Source: Slackia heliotrinireducens DSM 20476 (GTDB taxonomy: Bacteria > Actinomycetota > Coriobacteriia > Coriobacteriales > Eggerthellaceae). From it: a DNA stretch of 64,000 nt. The notes below the pieces were generated by a model. The model did not search any database. It saw only the letters and a program-made list of their open reading frames with translations, and had not been told where the DNA came from. Numbering within the stretch: the first letter of the stretch is position 1; each line of letters starts with the position of its first letter. The stretch spans positions 62,001 through 126,000 of the forward strand of contig NC_013165.1 in assembly GCF_000023885.1 (NCBI RefSeq), read 5' to 3'. Made by a program: the position numbers and the translations under genes. This document shows, piece after piece, positions 51,691 through 60,225 of the stretch.

Positions 51691-52650
51691 ATGCCTTACA
51701 TCAAAGGAAAAGGCCCTTCCGTGGTTATTGCGCTGGGCGGCAACGCCCTCGGAAAGACGCCGGAAGAGCAGCTCGAGCTTGTAAAGACGACGGCTCGTCA
51801 TATAGTCGACATGGTGGGCGATGGCGTGAACACCATCGTGACCCACGGCAACGGCCCCCAGGTCGGCATGATCAACAACGCCTTCGACATTGCCTCGAAG
51901 GACCCCGCGAGCAAGGTGCCGGTGGTTCCGTTTCCCGAATGCGGCGCCATGAGCCAGGGCTATATCGGATACCACCTGTCTCAGGCGATTCTCGGCGAGC
52001 TCAAAAGCCGCGGCATTATGCGTTCGACGGCGAACATCGTAACCCAGACCGTCGTCTATCCCGACGACCCCGCCTTCGACAACCCTACCAAGCCGGTAGG
52101 TTCCTTCATGACCGAAGAAGAAGCGAAGGCCCTGGCCGAAGCCACGGGGTGTACCGTTAAGGAAGACGCCGGCCGCGGATGGCGCATGGTGGTGGCCAGC
52201 CCCACCCCGCGCCGCATCGTCGAGTTCGACGCCGTGAAGGACCTGATGGACGCCGGCTACATCGTCGTGTCCACCGGTGGCGGCGGTGTGCCTGTATTCG
52301 AGCGTAACGATCATTACTACGGCGTTCCTGCCGTTATCGACAAGGACCGCTCGGCCGCCATGCTGGCATCAGGGTTCAAGGCGGACATGCTGGTCATCCT
52401 GACTGCAGTGGAGAAGGTGGCTGTGAATTTTGGCAAGCCCGATCAGCGCGACCTGGACATGATGACCGTGACCGAAGCTCGCGAGTACATCGCCCAGGGC
52501 CAGTTCGCCCCCGGCAGCATGCTGCCCAAGGTCGAGGCCTGCATCGACTATGTTACGAAGTATCCGCAGGGCAAGGCCCTGATCACCAGCCTCGAGTGCG
52601 CGGCAGCCGGCCTGCGCGGCGAAACGGGAACGGTGATTGTCACCGGCTAA
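51691..52650 (+). CDS. arcC: Carbamate kinase
   Basis: Makes ATP from carbamoyl phosphate and ADP. 319 residues with VVIALGGNALGK at the N-terminus, THGNGPQVG near 46, ECGAMSQGYIGYHL, VVSTGGGGVPV near 195, DKDRSAAMLA and the C-terminal ITSLECAAAGLRGETGT. All are typical of the amino-acid-kinase fold carbamate kinases. Cotranscribed with arcB. Its carbamoyl phosphate pool could also feed HypF. Confidence 0.96.
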   Translation: MPYIKGKGPSVVIALGGNALGKTPEEQLELVKTTARHIVDMVGDGVNTIVTHGNGPQVGMINNAFDIASKDPASKVPVVPFPECGAMSQGYIGYHLSQAILGELKSRGIMRSTANIVTQTVVYPDDPAFDNPTKPVGSFMTEEEAKALAEATGCTVKEDAGRGWRMVVASPTPRRIVEFDAVKDLMDAGYIVVSTGGGGVPVFERNDHYYGVPAVIDKDRSAAMLASGFKADMLVILTAVEKVAVNFGKPDQRDLDMMTVTEAREYIAQGQFAPGSMLPKVEACIDYVTKYPQGKALITSLECAAAGLRGETGTVIVTG

Positions 52651-52698
52651 ATTGCTTTTCGAGCATGCTTAGCCCATGCTTGCAAGAGAGAGGGAGAA

Positions 52699-52732
52699 GG
52701 TGCGGTCCGTGTGGCCGCACCTTCCGCTTTTT
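52699..52732 (+). terminator. Terminator after arcC
   Basis: GGTGCGG (52699-52705) pairs with CCGCACC (52715-52721), followed after six bases by TTTTT. Confidence 0.75.
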
Positions 52733-52814
52733 AGGCGCAGGTTGGCAATGGCTTTCGATTCTTTAATGCGTGAACGCCGCTAACGTGCGCCTGCCCTTGG
52801 TTTCCGACGCGGTT

Positions 52815-53273
52815 TCAGGCGAGTTCGGACAGCATCTGGGCTGCGTTGTCCTTGGGTTTCACCTTGCCGAATGCTTTCTCGATGGTGCCGTTGGCGTCGA
52901 TCAGGTACGTCGACCGCACCAGCCTGCGCGTGATCTTGCCGGTTTTCGTGGTGCTTTCGGCCAGCACGTCGTACGCGTTGATGACGTTCATTTCCGGATC
53001 TGACAGCAGCGTGAACGGCAGTCCGTGCTTCTCTTCGAACCGCTTGTGCGATTCGACTGAATCCTTGCTCACGCCAAGCACCACGGCCCCTTTTTCGCGA
53101 AGCTGCGGGTACAGCTCAGCAAACGAGCACGCTTGGCTCGTGCAGCCCGCCGTCATGTCTTTGGGGTAGAAGTACAGAATCACACGTTGACCTCGGTAAT
53201 CGGCCAGGCTGTGCATCTGGCCGTTCTGATCCGGCAGCGTAAAATCCGGAGCTTTAGTTCCCACTTCAAGCAT
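52815..53273 (-). CDS. bcp: Thioredoxin-dependent peroxiredoxin (BCP/PrxQ)
   Basis: 152 residues that reduce H2O2 and organic peroxides. GTKAPDFTLPDQNG opens the fold; the peroxidatic cysteine lies in MTAGCTSQACSF (Cys44) with the resolving Cys49 five residues on, as in alpha2-type BCP. The usual TPGCT is TAGCT here, a mild change. ATG 53273 has a GGAGG ribosome site; the longer frame upstream is spurious. Confidence 0.93.
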   Translation of the reverse strand: MLEVGTKAPDFTLPDQNGQMHSLADYRGQRVILYFYPKDMTAGCTSQACSFAELYPQLREKGAVVLGVSKDSVESHKRFEEKHGLPFTLLSDPEMNVINAYDVLAESTTKTGKITRRLVRSTYLIDANGTIEKAFGKVKPKDNAAQMLSELA

Positions 53274-53513
53274 GCGGGGCCTCCTTCGTTTTGGTGCTTG
53301 CTCGTGCGCGCCTGCGCAAGGCGGCTTGCCTGGCCCGCGTGGCGCTTCGGCGTTTGTGACATTATAGGCAACCCGCATGCGAATGGTGCGTTCGGAAACT
53401 GTCCATATGAAAATGCGGCGGTCTGTACCTGTGACCGTGACGACCTGCGGCGTAGGATGCGTCTTGGTTTTTCGATCGGCGTGCCGTGCGGTGCGCCGCA
53501 GCCAGGAGGTTGT

Positions 53514-54029
53514 ATGGCTATGCAGTTCAACAAGCGGACCGCGCTGCGTGTGGCGGCGCTGTTCGCGATTCTGTTTCTGATCGGGTTTACCATGCGGATT
53601 CCCGCCATTTGGCTGAGCGGGTTCTATGGCATGCACGGTGTGCTGAGCGCGCCGTTTTTCGGGGCGCTTGCCATGTGGCATTACCGTCACGGCGGCGCAG
53701 GGTGGCAGCTGGTGGCGGCCACGCTTCTGCTTGCGGCGCTGCTCGGGATGATGAGCCCGGTCATGGGCGTCGCCTTCGCCGCGATGGCCGCAATCGCTGG
53801 TGTCGTGCGCGCGGTCGTTGGCGGACGCGGGCACGGCGACCTGGTGTCTGCGGCTGTTTTCGGTGCGGTCAGCTACCCGTGCACCTTGGCCGCAGGCATT
53901 GCCCTAGGTTCCTATTTCCCCACGTCATCTTCTGTTTTGACCATTGTTGTCATGACCGTTTTGGGCGTTGCGCTCAGTGTGCTCGGCGCCCTCCTCGTCC
54001 CCTCCAAGAACGGGACAATGGGGACGTAG
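53514..54029 (+). CDS. Small multi-TM membrane protein, unknown
   Basis: 171 residues from ATG 53514 (AGGAGGTTGT ribosome site), with about five to six hydrophobic helices (ALRVAALFAILFLIGFTM, LVAATLLLAALLGMMSPVMG, VLTIVVMTVLGVALSVLGAL). The size and helix pattern resemble ECF S components, but no family motif is certain. The last residues (NGTMGT) and the TAG stop are supplied by the first unit of the R6 tandem array, so the array has grown into the 3' end of the gene. Confidence 0.75.
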   Translation: MAMQFNKRTALRVAALFAILFLIGFTMRIPAIWLSGFYGMHGVLSAPFFGALAMWHYRHGGAGWQLVAATLLLAALLGMMSPVMGVAFAAMAAIAGVVRAVVGGRGHGDLVSAAVFGAVSYPCTLAAGIALGSYFPTSSSVLTIVVMTVLGVALSVLGALLVPSKNGTMGT

Positions 54030-54203
54030 CACTTTGTCCCGCGTGGAGGTGGACAACGGGGACGGAGCCTTTTGTCTAACGAGACAACGGGGCGGACAAC
54101 GGGGACGTAGCCCTTTGTCCCGCGTGGAGGTGGACAACGGGGGCGGAGCCTTTTGTCCAACGAGACAACAGGGCGGACAACGGGGACGTAGCCCTTTGTC
54201 CAA
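54020..54203. repeat. R6 tandem array, 81-bp period
   Basis: Units start at 54020, 54101 and 54182 (GGGGACGTAGC...), exactly 81 bases apart, two full and one partial, with few differences. Each unit contains inverted GGGACAA / TTGTCCC and GGACAACGGGG motifs capable of hairpins. Related sequence occurs at 32150-32212, 41931/43444, 56110-56215 and in the hairpins at 43628 and 56287. Not CRISPR: there are no unique spacers. Confidence 0.88.
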
Positions 54204-54227
54204 TTGGACCTCCCCGTCATTCCGGCC

Positions 54228-54433
54228 TGCTCCTCCAGCCCGAAATGCGCTTCTGCGCCAAGAAAATCAACTAGTGCAGGACCGTTCTGTTCCGATCTTC
54301 TTTCGAAAACATACACCCGCGCAGAGCCCCAGGTCAGACGCGTGGCGATATGACACGCGCGACCCGTGTCTACGTGAAGTCGTGCATTACTTGTTTTTCT
54401 TGGCACAAATCGAGGTTTTCGAGCCGAGGAGCA
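54228..54433. repeat. R3b: 206-bp long-armed repeat, copy 2
   Basis: Same length and orientation as R3a (32261-32466), with diverged centre but conserved arms (TGCTCCTCCAGCCCGAAA ... GAGGAGCA) and the central GTCAGACGCGTG...CACGCG palindrome. Confidence 0.87.
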
Positions 54434-54480
54434 GGGCGCGACGGACTCGTGTGCCCGCTCCGCTTTCTGTCCCGCGTGCG

Positions 54481-54536
54481 GATGTGTCCCCATTGACTCG
54501 AAAATGCGCCAATTGGAAACGTCCCTACTGACACAC
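54481..54536 (+). repeat. R4d: 56-bp repeat
   Basis: GATGTGTCCCCATTGACTCG, GCGCCAATTGGAAACG, TCCCTACTGACACA. The one R4 copy not directly behind a stop codon; it lies after R6 and R3b in the gap before the cell-wall-binding protein. Confidence 0.8.
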
Positions 54537-54659
54537 CCCGGGCTGACCTCATTGTTCTGCTCCGTTGTGGTAGCGGCAGGCACGGCGAATGGGCCATGTG
54601 GCCGGGCGTCCAGCTGGCATAATGAATGTGTCCACGGGCGTTCGACCAGGGAGGTTGCC

Positions 54660-56096
54660 ATGACTGTTGCAGCAAAGCGGTTCGCGTATGTGGTTGGGGC
54701 ATGTCTTGCGTGTCTGGTTGCGATTGCCGCAGCGCCGGCGCAGGCGCACGCGGTCGTTCACCCCTCGGCCGACGACATCGTCCTCGGCGGGGTCGTGTAT
54801 TCCGCATCGCATCCGGAAACGGTGTCGTATGACGAAAGCTCCGGCGTGCTGACGCTGGAATACTACGACGGCGGAGGCATCCAGGTATTCGGGCAATCCG
54901 ATGTTGAAAGCCAGCTGACGATCGATCTGGTCGGGTACAACCAGATTTCGTGCACGGGCGAGCCCGACATCGACCCGGGCATCCGTATGACGGGCGGCAA
55001 AGGGAGCATCGAGATCACGAGCAGCGACCGGGCATACCTCGAGCTCGTCGCGAATTACACCTATTCCGGAATCTACCCCAACCTCTGCGGCGTGATGGTG
55101 GATGAGAACCTCACCGTATCGGGAAACGCCGACGTATGGGTGTGGACTGCCAGTTCGTCGAGCGACCACGTCCGCGGGTCGGGCATCTGTTGCCAGGATG
55201 GCGGCGTAATCGTGAAAGACCACGCCAGGCTGAAGGTGTGGGTCACGTTGGATTGGTCGAACGGCTGCTACGGAATCGAGAGCCATTCAATAAGCACGCC
55301 CGCCCTTGTCGCGACAACGGACGACGAGGTGTCTTTCGAGTGCACGACCGGACACGGCGCCAACACGTTCGCTGTGTACCAGCCGGGCGCGTCCGTCCCG
55401 TTGGGGCTTTACGGCGTGCCGTACGTCGAGGTGGCTGCGGTGTATGTGGCAACCAATAACGGCATGGACGGTTTCAACTTCGGCCTGCCGAGCTATTCGT
55501 TTTCAGCCACCGGGCCGAACGCGTATGTCTACAAGCTGGAGACCGGGTGGCTGAAAGTGGGTTCGAAATGGCGCTACTACCTGGGTGATGGCGAATTCGT
55601 GACAAACGACTTCCGCAGCGACAAGAACAAGACCTACTACTTCGACGCCGACGGATTCATGGTCACGGGGTGGAAGAAGGTTGCCGGTGCGTGGTATTTC
55701 TTCAGCAGGAACGGCGGCGCCATGCAGTTCGGTTGGGTGAAAGACGGCGGCAAGTGGTACTACCTCAGTTCCGGCGGCACCATGGCCACGGGTTGGCAGA
55801 AACTTGGATCCACGTGGTACTACTTTGACGTGAACAGCGGCGCCATGAAGACCGGTTGGCAGAAGATCAGCGGGAAATGGTACTGGTTTGAAAGCTCCGG
55901 CGCCATGAAAACCGGCTGGTTGCGAAGCGGCGGCAAGTGGTACTACCTGCAGAGTTCCGGCGCTATGGCCACAGGCTGGCTGAAGGTGGGCTCTACCTGG
56001 TACTACTTCGACAGCTCGGGGGCCATGGCCACGGGCACCAGGACCATCAACGGCAAGACCTATCGGTTCAGCTCGAGCGGCGCGTGGATTGCCTAA
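54660..56096 (+). CDS. Secreted protein with C-terminal cell-wall-binding repeats
   Basis: 478 residues. Signal peptide (VVGACLACLVAIAAAPAQAHA, about 9-29), then a domain of about 260 residues (HPSADDIVLGGVVYSASHPE, YYDGGGIQVFGQSDVESQ) rich in beta structure and resembling right-handed beta-helix carbohydrate-type domains. From about 293 there are eight or so GW/WYYF cell-wall-binding (choline-binding-like) repeats, closely related to those of the giant BspA-like protein. CAGGGAGG ribosome site. Function probably adhesion or binding at the surface, catalytic role not seen. Confidence 0.88.
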   Translation: MTVAAKRFAYVVGACLACLVAIAAAPAQAHAVVHPSADDIVLGGVVYSASHPETVSYDESSGVLTLEYYDGGGIQVFGQSDVESQLTIDLVGYNQISCTGEPDIDPGIRMTGGKGSIEITSSDRAYLELVANYTYSGIYPNLCGVMVDENLTVSGNADVWVWTASSSSDHVRGSGICCQDGGVIVKDHARLKVWVTLDWSNGCYGIESHSISTPALVATTDDEVSFECTTGHGANTFAVYQPGASVPLGLYGVPYVEVAAVYVATNNGMDGFNFGLPSYSFSATGPNAYVYKLETGWLKVGSKWRYYLGDGEFVTNDFRSDKNKTYYFDADGFMVTGWKKVAGAWYFFSRNGGAMQFGWVKDGGKWYYLSSGGTMATGWQKLGSTWYYFDVNSGAMKTGWQKISGKWYWFESSGAMKTGWLRSGGKWYYLQSSGAMATGWLKVGSTWYYFDSSGAMATGTRTINGKTYRFSSSGAWIA

Positions 56097-56109
56097 ACGG
56101 GGATGCGGG

Positions 56110-56215
56110 GTGGACAGTGGGGACGTAGCTCATTGTCCCGCGTGCATGTGTCAGTGAACATCGGGTGGACATCGGGGACGTGGACATCGGGGACGTGGCC
56201 CATTGTCCCGCCTTC
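56110..56215. repeat. R6-like degenerate repeats
   Basis: GTGGACAGTGGGGACGTAGC, then CATTGTCCCGCGTG, and twice ACATCGGGGACGTGG. Degenerate members of the R6 array family filling the space between the cell-wall-binding gene and R4e. Confidence 0.7.
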
Positions 56216-56228
56216 TGCCCCGCGCGCG

Positions 56229-56284
56229 GATGTGTCCCCATTGACTCGAAAATGTGCCAAAAGGAAACGTCCCTACTGACACAT
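56229..56284 (+). repeat. R4e: 3'-end repeat behind the CPBP protease gene
   Basis: GATGTGTCCCCATTGACTCG, ATGTGCCAAAAGGAAACG, TCCCTACTGACACA. Placed downstream of the minus-strand gene that ends at 56327, in the same relative orientation as R4a-R4c. Confidence 0.85.
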
Positions 56285-56286
56285 TC

Positions 56287-56313
56287 GGGACAAAGGGGAT
56301 TGCCCTTTGTCCC
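56287..56313. repeat. GGGACAAAGGG hairpin
   Basis: An 11-bp perfect stem (GGGACAAAGGG / CCCTTTGTCCC, loop GATTG), nearly identical to 43628-43656. It lacks the T run seen there. Confidence 0.7.
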
Positions 56314-56326
56314 GCTCCTTGTCCCA

Positions 56327-57232
56327 CTAGGGCTGAGGTTTGGCGGGGGAGAGCTGCAGCCAGCAGACGACGCCGAGCGCCATCATCGGGATGCCCGCGA
56401 CCAGTCCCAACGGGGACGGTCCCAGCGGGCCGGGGCCGACGGTGCAGAACGCAACCCCGGTGGACGCAATCGCGTTGATGGCTCCGTGGGCCAGCGCGCA
56501 AGGCCACATGCTTCCGGTATTCAGGCGCAGGTAACCCAACGCACATCCGATGGCTGTGCAGGCAACGATCATAACCAGGATCCCTACCAGGGGAAACCCT
56601 GCGTAGTCCATACCATAGTTGTGCCCCATGGCAATGACCGGCGCATGCCACAGACCCCATATCACGCCCGAAACCAGCACGGCTCCGCGTTCGGACAGGC
56701 GCTCGCACAGCGTCGGGAGCAGCAAGCCGCGCCAGCCGATTTCCTCGCCCGCTGCAGGAATCGCGTTGATGAACGGGGCGATGGTCAGCGCCGCAAAAAG
56801 GGAACTCGTGAGAAGAACGGGGGCCGGCGGCATCTGGGCGGCCAGCTGGTCGGAGGATGCGCCCGCCGCCGCTGCGTCGGCGGCCAGAAACGACTCCATG
56901 GACGGATCGAACAGGCTGGGGTTCAGGACGAAGAACACGACGCACCCGAGCAGCGTGAACACGGCTGGGGCGAACCACGCTGCCAGATAGAGCCGTAGGT
57001 TGCCTTCGAGCCGCAGCTTAAGGCCCAGGTCGATGCGGCCTTCGCTTCCGCTGGCGGCGTTGGCGGCAAGCGCTCCCACCAGGGGAAAGAACATGCTCGC
57101 GGCGATGAGAACGACCATGACCAGGGAGGAAGACTCGCCGTGTTCGAAGGTGCCCAGGGCGATTCCCGCAGGAATCAGCAAGCCCCAGGTAAGGCCGAAG
57201 GTTACGGCAAGATAGACGGCAAGTCGCTTCAT
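56327..57232 (-). CDS. CPBP-family intramembrane metalloprotease (Abi)
   Basis: 301 residues with about eight membrane helices. The zinc-site motifs of CAAX-prenyl/bacteriocin-processing proteases are present: AAGEEIGWRG (EExxxR) near residue 163, VIWGLWHAPV (FxxxH equivalent) near 192 and ALAHGAINA (HxxxN/B) near 250. Bacterial members give self-immunity to bacteriocins or cleave membrane anchors. The start overlaps the stop of the XRE regulator by four bases (ATGA), so the pair is one operon. Confidence 0.9.
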   Translation of the reverse strand: MKRLAVYLAVTFGLTWGLLIPAGIALGTFEHGESSSLVMVVLIAASMFFPLVGALAANAASGSEGRIDLGLKLRLEGNLRLYLAAWFAPAVFTLLGCVVFFVLNPSLFDPSMESFLAADAAAAGASSDQLAAQMPPAPVLLTSSLFAALTIAPFINAIPAAGEEIGWRGLLLPTLCERLSERGAVLVSGVIWGLWHAPVIAMGHNYGMDYAGFPLVGILVMIVACTAIGCALGYLRLNTGSMWPCALAHGAINAIASTGVAFCTVGPGPLGPSPLGLVAGIPMMALGVVCWLQLSPAKPQP

Positions 57233-58338
57233 CGGGCAATCTCCTTCAGGTTCGTCACGATACGTTGGAAGCGCGGCATCTGGGCCAGGCTCGCGAAAGC
57301 TGGGTTGGCTGACACGCTTTCCACCAGGCTTTTCTTGATGATAACCTCATCCCGCGGCGCGCTTGTGCCTATGATGTTGACCCGCTCGACCCAGGCCTCG
57401 GTCCTATCGAAAAACGCGTCGCCGTGCAGCTCGATGGGGAATTCCAGCTTACGGCACGCCCGCTCGTAATCCTCGAGGCAATCCAGGGCGCGATTGACGT
57501 TGCCGCCCATGAGGTGCGCGGTGGCGAATGACAAATGGATGGCCGCCGTGTTCACGTACACGTTTTCAAGATCGAAGGCGTCGATCAGGGCAAGCGCTCG
57601 TGCGTGAGCCACGTCGAGCTTCTGGGGCCTGTCGGCGTAGAGCGTCGCGAGCTGGGCCAGGCGGTTCAAGGCCAGCACCAGTGATTGGAAGAGCGTGCCC
57701 TGGAGCGTTTCGTCGGCCTCGTCGGCGCGTCCCAAAGCCTGGTAGGCGCTGGCCAGAAGCAGGTCGGTACCCAAATCGATGTCGGTCGACTTTTCGAGCG
57801 CCTCGGAGGCTGCCTGCGGGTTTCCGGTCACCAACAGCACACTTGCATCGATGGCTTCCGCAAGCTTGATGTCGGCGGATGACTCGGAATTGCGCTTGAC
57901 GCGGTGGCACAGCTCGACGATCTCGTCGGCAAACGCGGCGCGTGCGTTGCCTTCCACCAGGTTGATGTGGTTCAAATACAGCGCCGCGATTTGCGCCAGC
58001 AGGGGGTAGCAGGAATAATAGTCGCCCACGAGCTGCTGGCATTGCCGATGGGCCTGGTCAAAGGGCTCATTTGCGAAGGCCGCGCGCAATCGGGCGCATT
58101 CCCGCGCGATGCCTACCCGGGACATCTGGGGCTCGTAGCCGATAAGCTGGTCGATGGTGATGTCGAAGTAGGCGGCAATCTTCGGCAGCAGCTCGATGTC
58201 CGGGTAGCTCTGTCCGTTTTCCCACTTCGAGACGGATGCCTTGGTGACGCCGAGATGCATTGCTAGGCCGTCTTGGGTCAGGCGGGCCTCTTTCCGCAGG
58301 CGGTAGATGGTGGTTCCGATGGAAATCGCGGGTGTCAT
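57229..58338 (-). CDS. XRE-family regulator with helical-repeat C-terminus
   Basis: 369 residues: an N-terminal XRE helix-turn-helix (IGTTIYRLRKEARLTQDGLAMHLGVTKASVSKWENGQ, about 5-60), then about 280 residues of alpha-helical, TPR-like repeats with no enzymatic motif. The architecture resembles peptide-responsive RRNPP-type regulators. It is coupled (ATGA overlap) to the CPBP protease, so regulator plus intramembrane protease may form a signalling pair. Confidence 0.85.
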   Translation of the reverse strand: MTPAISIGTTIYRLRKEARLTQDGLAMHLGVTKASVSKWENGQSYPDIELLPKIAAYFDITIDQLIGYEPQMSRVGIARECARLRAAFANEPFDQAHRQCQQLVGDYYSCYPLLAQIAALYLNHINLVEGNARAAFADEIVELCHRVKRNSESSADIKLAEAIDASVLLVTGNPQAASEALEKSTDIDLGTDLLLASAYQALGRADEADETLQGTLFQSLVLALNRLAQLATLYADRPQKLDVAHARALALIDAFDLENVYVNTAAIHLSFATAHLMGGNVNRALDCLEDYERACRKLEFPIELHGDAFFDRTEAWVERVNIIGTSAPRDEVIIKKSLVESVSANPAFASLAQMPRFQRIVTNLKEIAR

Positions 58339-58485
58339 GCGGCTCCTCCTTCCGACATCTCAAGGGTATGCCGCAGGACCGCTGGCCGCAAGCGATAATG
58401 GGTTGATTCTGGTAAAGAAAGTCAACTATCGGTTGATTTGCGAAACTGTGCGCGGGTGGGGGACGACGGGGGGAGGGACGGCGGT

Positions 58486-58563
58486 GGACGACGGGGACGG
58501 AGGGTATTGTCCCTTCGTTGACGCGCGTCAACGAAGGGACAATACCCTCCGTCCCCGTCGTCC
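58486..58563. repeat. R5a: 78-bp perfect palindrome
   Basis: Perfectly symmetric about 58524/58525 with no spacer; the centre is TTGACGCGCGTCAA and the ends read GGACGACGGGGACGG / CCGTCCCCGTCGTCC. A second copy is at 60758-60843. Lies 3' of the MerR gene. It can extrude a cruciform or, as RNA, a 39-bp hairpin. No T run, so not an ordinary terminator. Confidence 0.93.
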
Positions 58564-58589
58564 CCCGCCACCGCAGCTCGTCGCCTGGT

Positions 58590-59042
58590 CTACCGGACCG
58601 AGGCGCTGTTGCCGTTGTCGTAGAGTTCCTGGATGCCCTCGGGAAGGTTGTCAGGCAGCATGGCAAGTATGCGGTCCTCGCTGCCGTCGGCAATGGCCGT
58701 GTCGTAATACCAGCACTTGTATTTCAGCATGTCGCGCATGCGGCTGAGCTGGGCAATCTCCTCCTCAATGGCCGCAAGGCGCGTTTCGAACAGCTCTTTG
58801 CGCTGGGGGTACGTGTCGGGGCCTTGCGTGCACCAATCCATGAACCGCTTGATATCGCGAATCTCCAGCCCCGAGCCCTTCAAACACTCTATAACGTTCA
58901 GCGCGTCGATTTCGGTGTCGGTAAACTTTCGGATGCCTGACGTGCGTTCCAAGTAAGGGAAGAGGCCTTCTTTGTCGTAGTAACGCAGGGTGGATATGGG
59001 CAGACCGAACATCTCCGAGATTTGTCCGATGGTGTACGTCAT
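58590..59042 (-). CDS. MerR-family transcriptional regulator
   Basis: 150 residues: winged-helix HTH MTYTIGQISEMFGLPISTLRYYDKEGLFPYLERT at the N-terminus, then IRKFTDTEIDALNVIECLKGSG and a coiled-coil dimer helix. The C-terminus has no cysteine-rich metal site, so an organic ligand or stress signal is more likely. ATG 59042 has a GAGGAG ribosome site. It diverges from the alpha/beta hydrolase, whose promoter has MerR geometry. Confidence 0.9.
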   Translation of the reverse strand: MTYTIGQISEMFGLPISTLRYYDKEGLFPYLERTSGIRKFTDTEIDALNVIECLKGSGLEIRDIKRFMDWCTQGPDTYPQRKELFETRLAAIEEEIAQLSRMRDMLKYKCWYYDTAIADGSEDRILAMLPDNLPEGIQELYDNGNSASVR

Positions 59043-59065
59043 GTTGCTCTCCTCAAAATACACAC

Positions 59066-59096
59066 TTGACCTAAAGTCAGGTTTAGCCTCTATCGT
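59066..59096 (+). promoter_or_regulatory. MerR-type promoter with 19-bp spacer
   Basis: TTGACC (59066-59071) and TATCGT (59091-59096) are 19 bases apart, the over-long spacing that MerR activators correct. The inverted repeat CTAAA-N6-TTTAG (59071-59086) lies inside the spacer. It drives the hydrolase gene. Confidence 0.75.
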
Positions 59097-59151
59097 CACA
59101 TCATATCCGAAACCGAAAGCAATGCAAGCACTCTTTCAGGAGGTTCACATC

Positions 59152-60153
59152 ATGATGAAAACCGAAGAACTCGAGCTCACTCAGGAGTGGGACAAGACGT
59201 TCCCGAAAAGCGACAAGGTCGACCACAGCAAGGCGACCTTCGTCAACCGCTACGGCATCACGCTGGCGGCGGACCTGTACGTACCCCAGGGCGCGCAGGG
59301 CCAGCTGCCCGCCATCGCCGTATGCGGACCCTTCGGCGCCGTAAAGGAGCAGTGCTCCGGTTTGCACGCCCAGGAGCTGGCCGAACGTGGCTTCGTGACC
59401 ATGGCCTTCGACCCGTCTTTCACCGGTGAAAGCGGCGGCGCGCACCGCTACATGGCCTCGCCCGACATCAACACCGAGGACTTCATGGCTGCCGTGGACT
59501 TCCTGTCGCTGCATGAGCTGGTGGACGCGGACCGCATCGGCATCTTGGGCATCTGCGGCTGGGGCGGCATGGCCCTGAACGCAGCGGCGCTGGACACCCG
59601 CGTGAAGGCGACCGTGGCTTCCACCATGTACGACATGACCCGCGTCAACGCCAACGGATACTTCGATTCCGAAAACACCGAAGAGGCACGCTACGCCAAG
59701 CGTGCCGCCATGTGCGCCCAGCGCCTGGTGGATTACAAAGCCGGCGAATACGCCCTGGGCGGCGGCGTGGTGGACCCGCTTCCCGAGGATGCGCCCAAGT
59801 TCGTTGCCGACTACTACGACTACTACAAGACGCCCCGCGGCTATCATCCGCGCTCGCTGAATTCCAACGGCGGATGGAATGTAATCGGTTGCGAATCCTT
59901 CATGAACCAGCCCATCCTGCATTACAGCAACGAGATCCGCTCCGCTGTGCTCGTGATGCATGGCGACGCGGCCCATTCCTTCTATTTCGGCAAGGACGCT
60001 TTCGCGAACATGGTGGAGGGCAACGCCTACGCCGACAACAAGGAGCTGCTGGTCATTCCTGGCGCATCCCACACCGATCTGTATGACGGCGGCAAGAACC
60101 AGGCGATTCCCTTCGACAAACTGGAGGCGTTCTATCGCGAATACCTGCGATAA
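59152..60153 (+). CDS. Alpha/beta hydrolase (dienelactone-hydrolase-like) with Cys nucleophile
   Basis: 333 residues from ATG 59152 (AGGAGG ribosome site). The strand-turn-helix nucleophile elbow reads GILGICGWGGMA, with Cys in the nucleophile place as in dienelactone hydrolases. The acid is in LVMHGDAAHSF and the histidine in PGASHTDLYD. The N-terminal NRYGITLAADLYVPQG, with FGAVKEQCSGLHAQELAERG and AFDPSFTGESGG, matches YcjY/dienelactone-hydrolase-like proteins. The MerR regulator sits divergently. Substrate unknown. Confidence 0.9.
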   Translation: MMKTEELELTQEWDKTFPKSDKVDHSKATFVNRYGITLAADLYVPQGAQGQLPAIAVCGPFGAVKEQCSGLHAQELAERGFVTMAFDPSFTGESGGAHRYMASPDINTEDFMAAVDFLSLHELVDADRIGILGICGWGGMALNAAALDTRVKATVASTMYDMTRVNANGYFDSENTEEARYAKRAAMCAQRLVDYKAGEYALGGGVVDPLPEDAPKFVADYYDYYKTPRGYHPRSLNSNGGWNVIGCESFMNQPILHYSNEIRSAVLVMHGDAAHSFYFGKDAFANMVEGNAYADNKELLVIPGASHTDLYDGGKNQAIPFDKLEAFYREYLR

Positions 60154-60167
60154 TCCAATATGACGCT

Positions 60168-60205
60168 GCGCGGCCGACGTGTTGTACAAACGTCGGCCGC
60201 GCTTT
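60168..60205 (+). terminator. Terminator after the hydrolase gene
   Basis: A perfect 12-bp stem (GCGCGGCCGACG / CGTCGGCCGCGC) with an eleven-base loop and TTTC. The next gene starts 21 bases later, so it may attenuate read-through into it. Confidence 0.8.
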
Positions 60206-60225
60206 CATGTAAGGGGGAAAGCAAC

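Noticed and set aside
54020-54203. CRISPR-like array
   Set aside because: 81-bp units are contiguous tandem repeats without unique spacers, and no cas genes are present.
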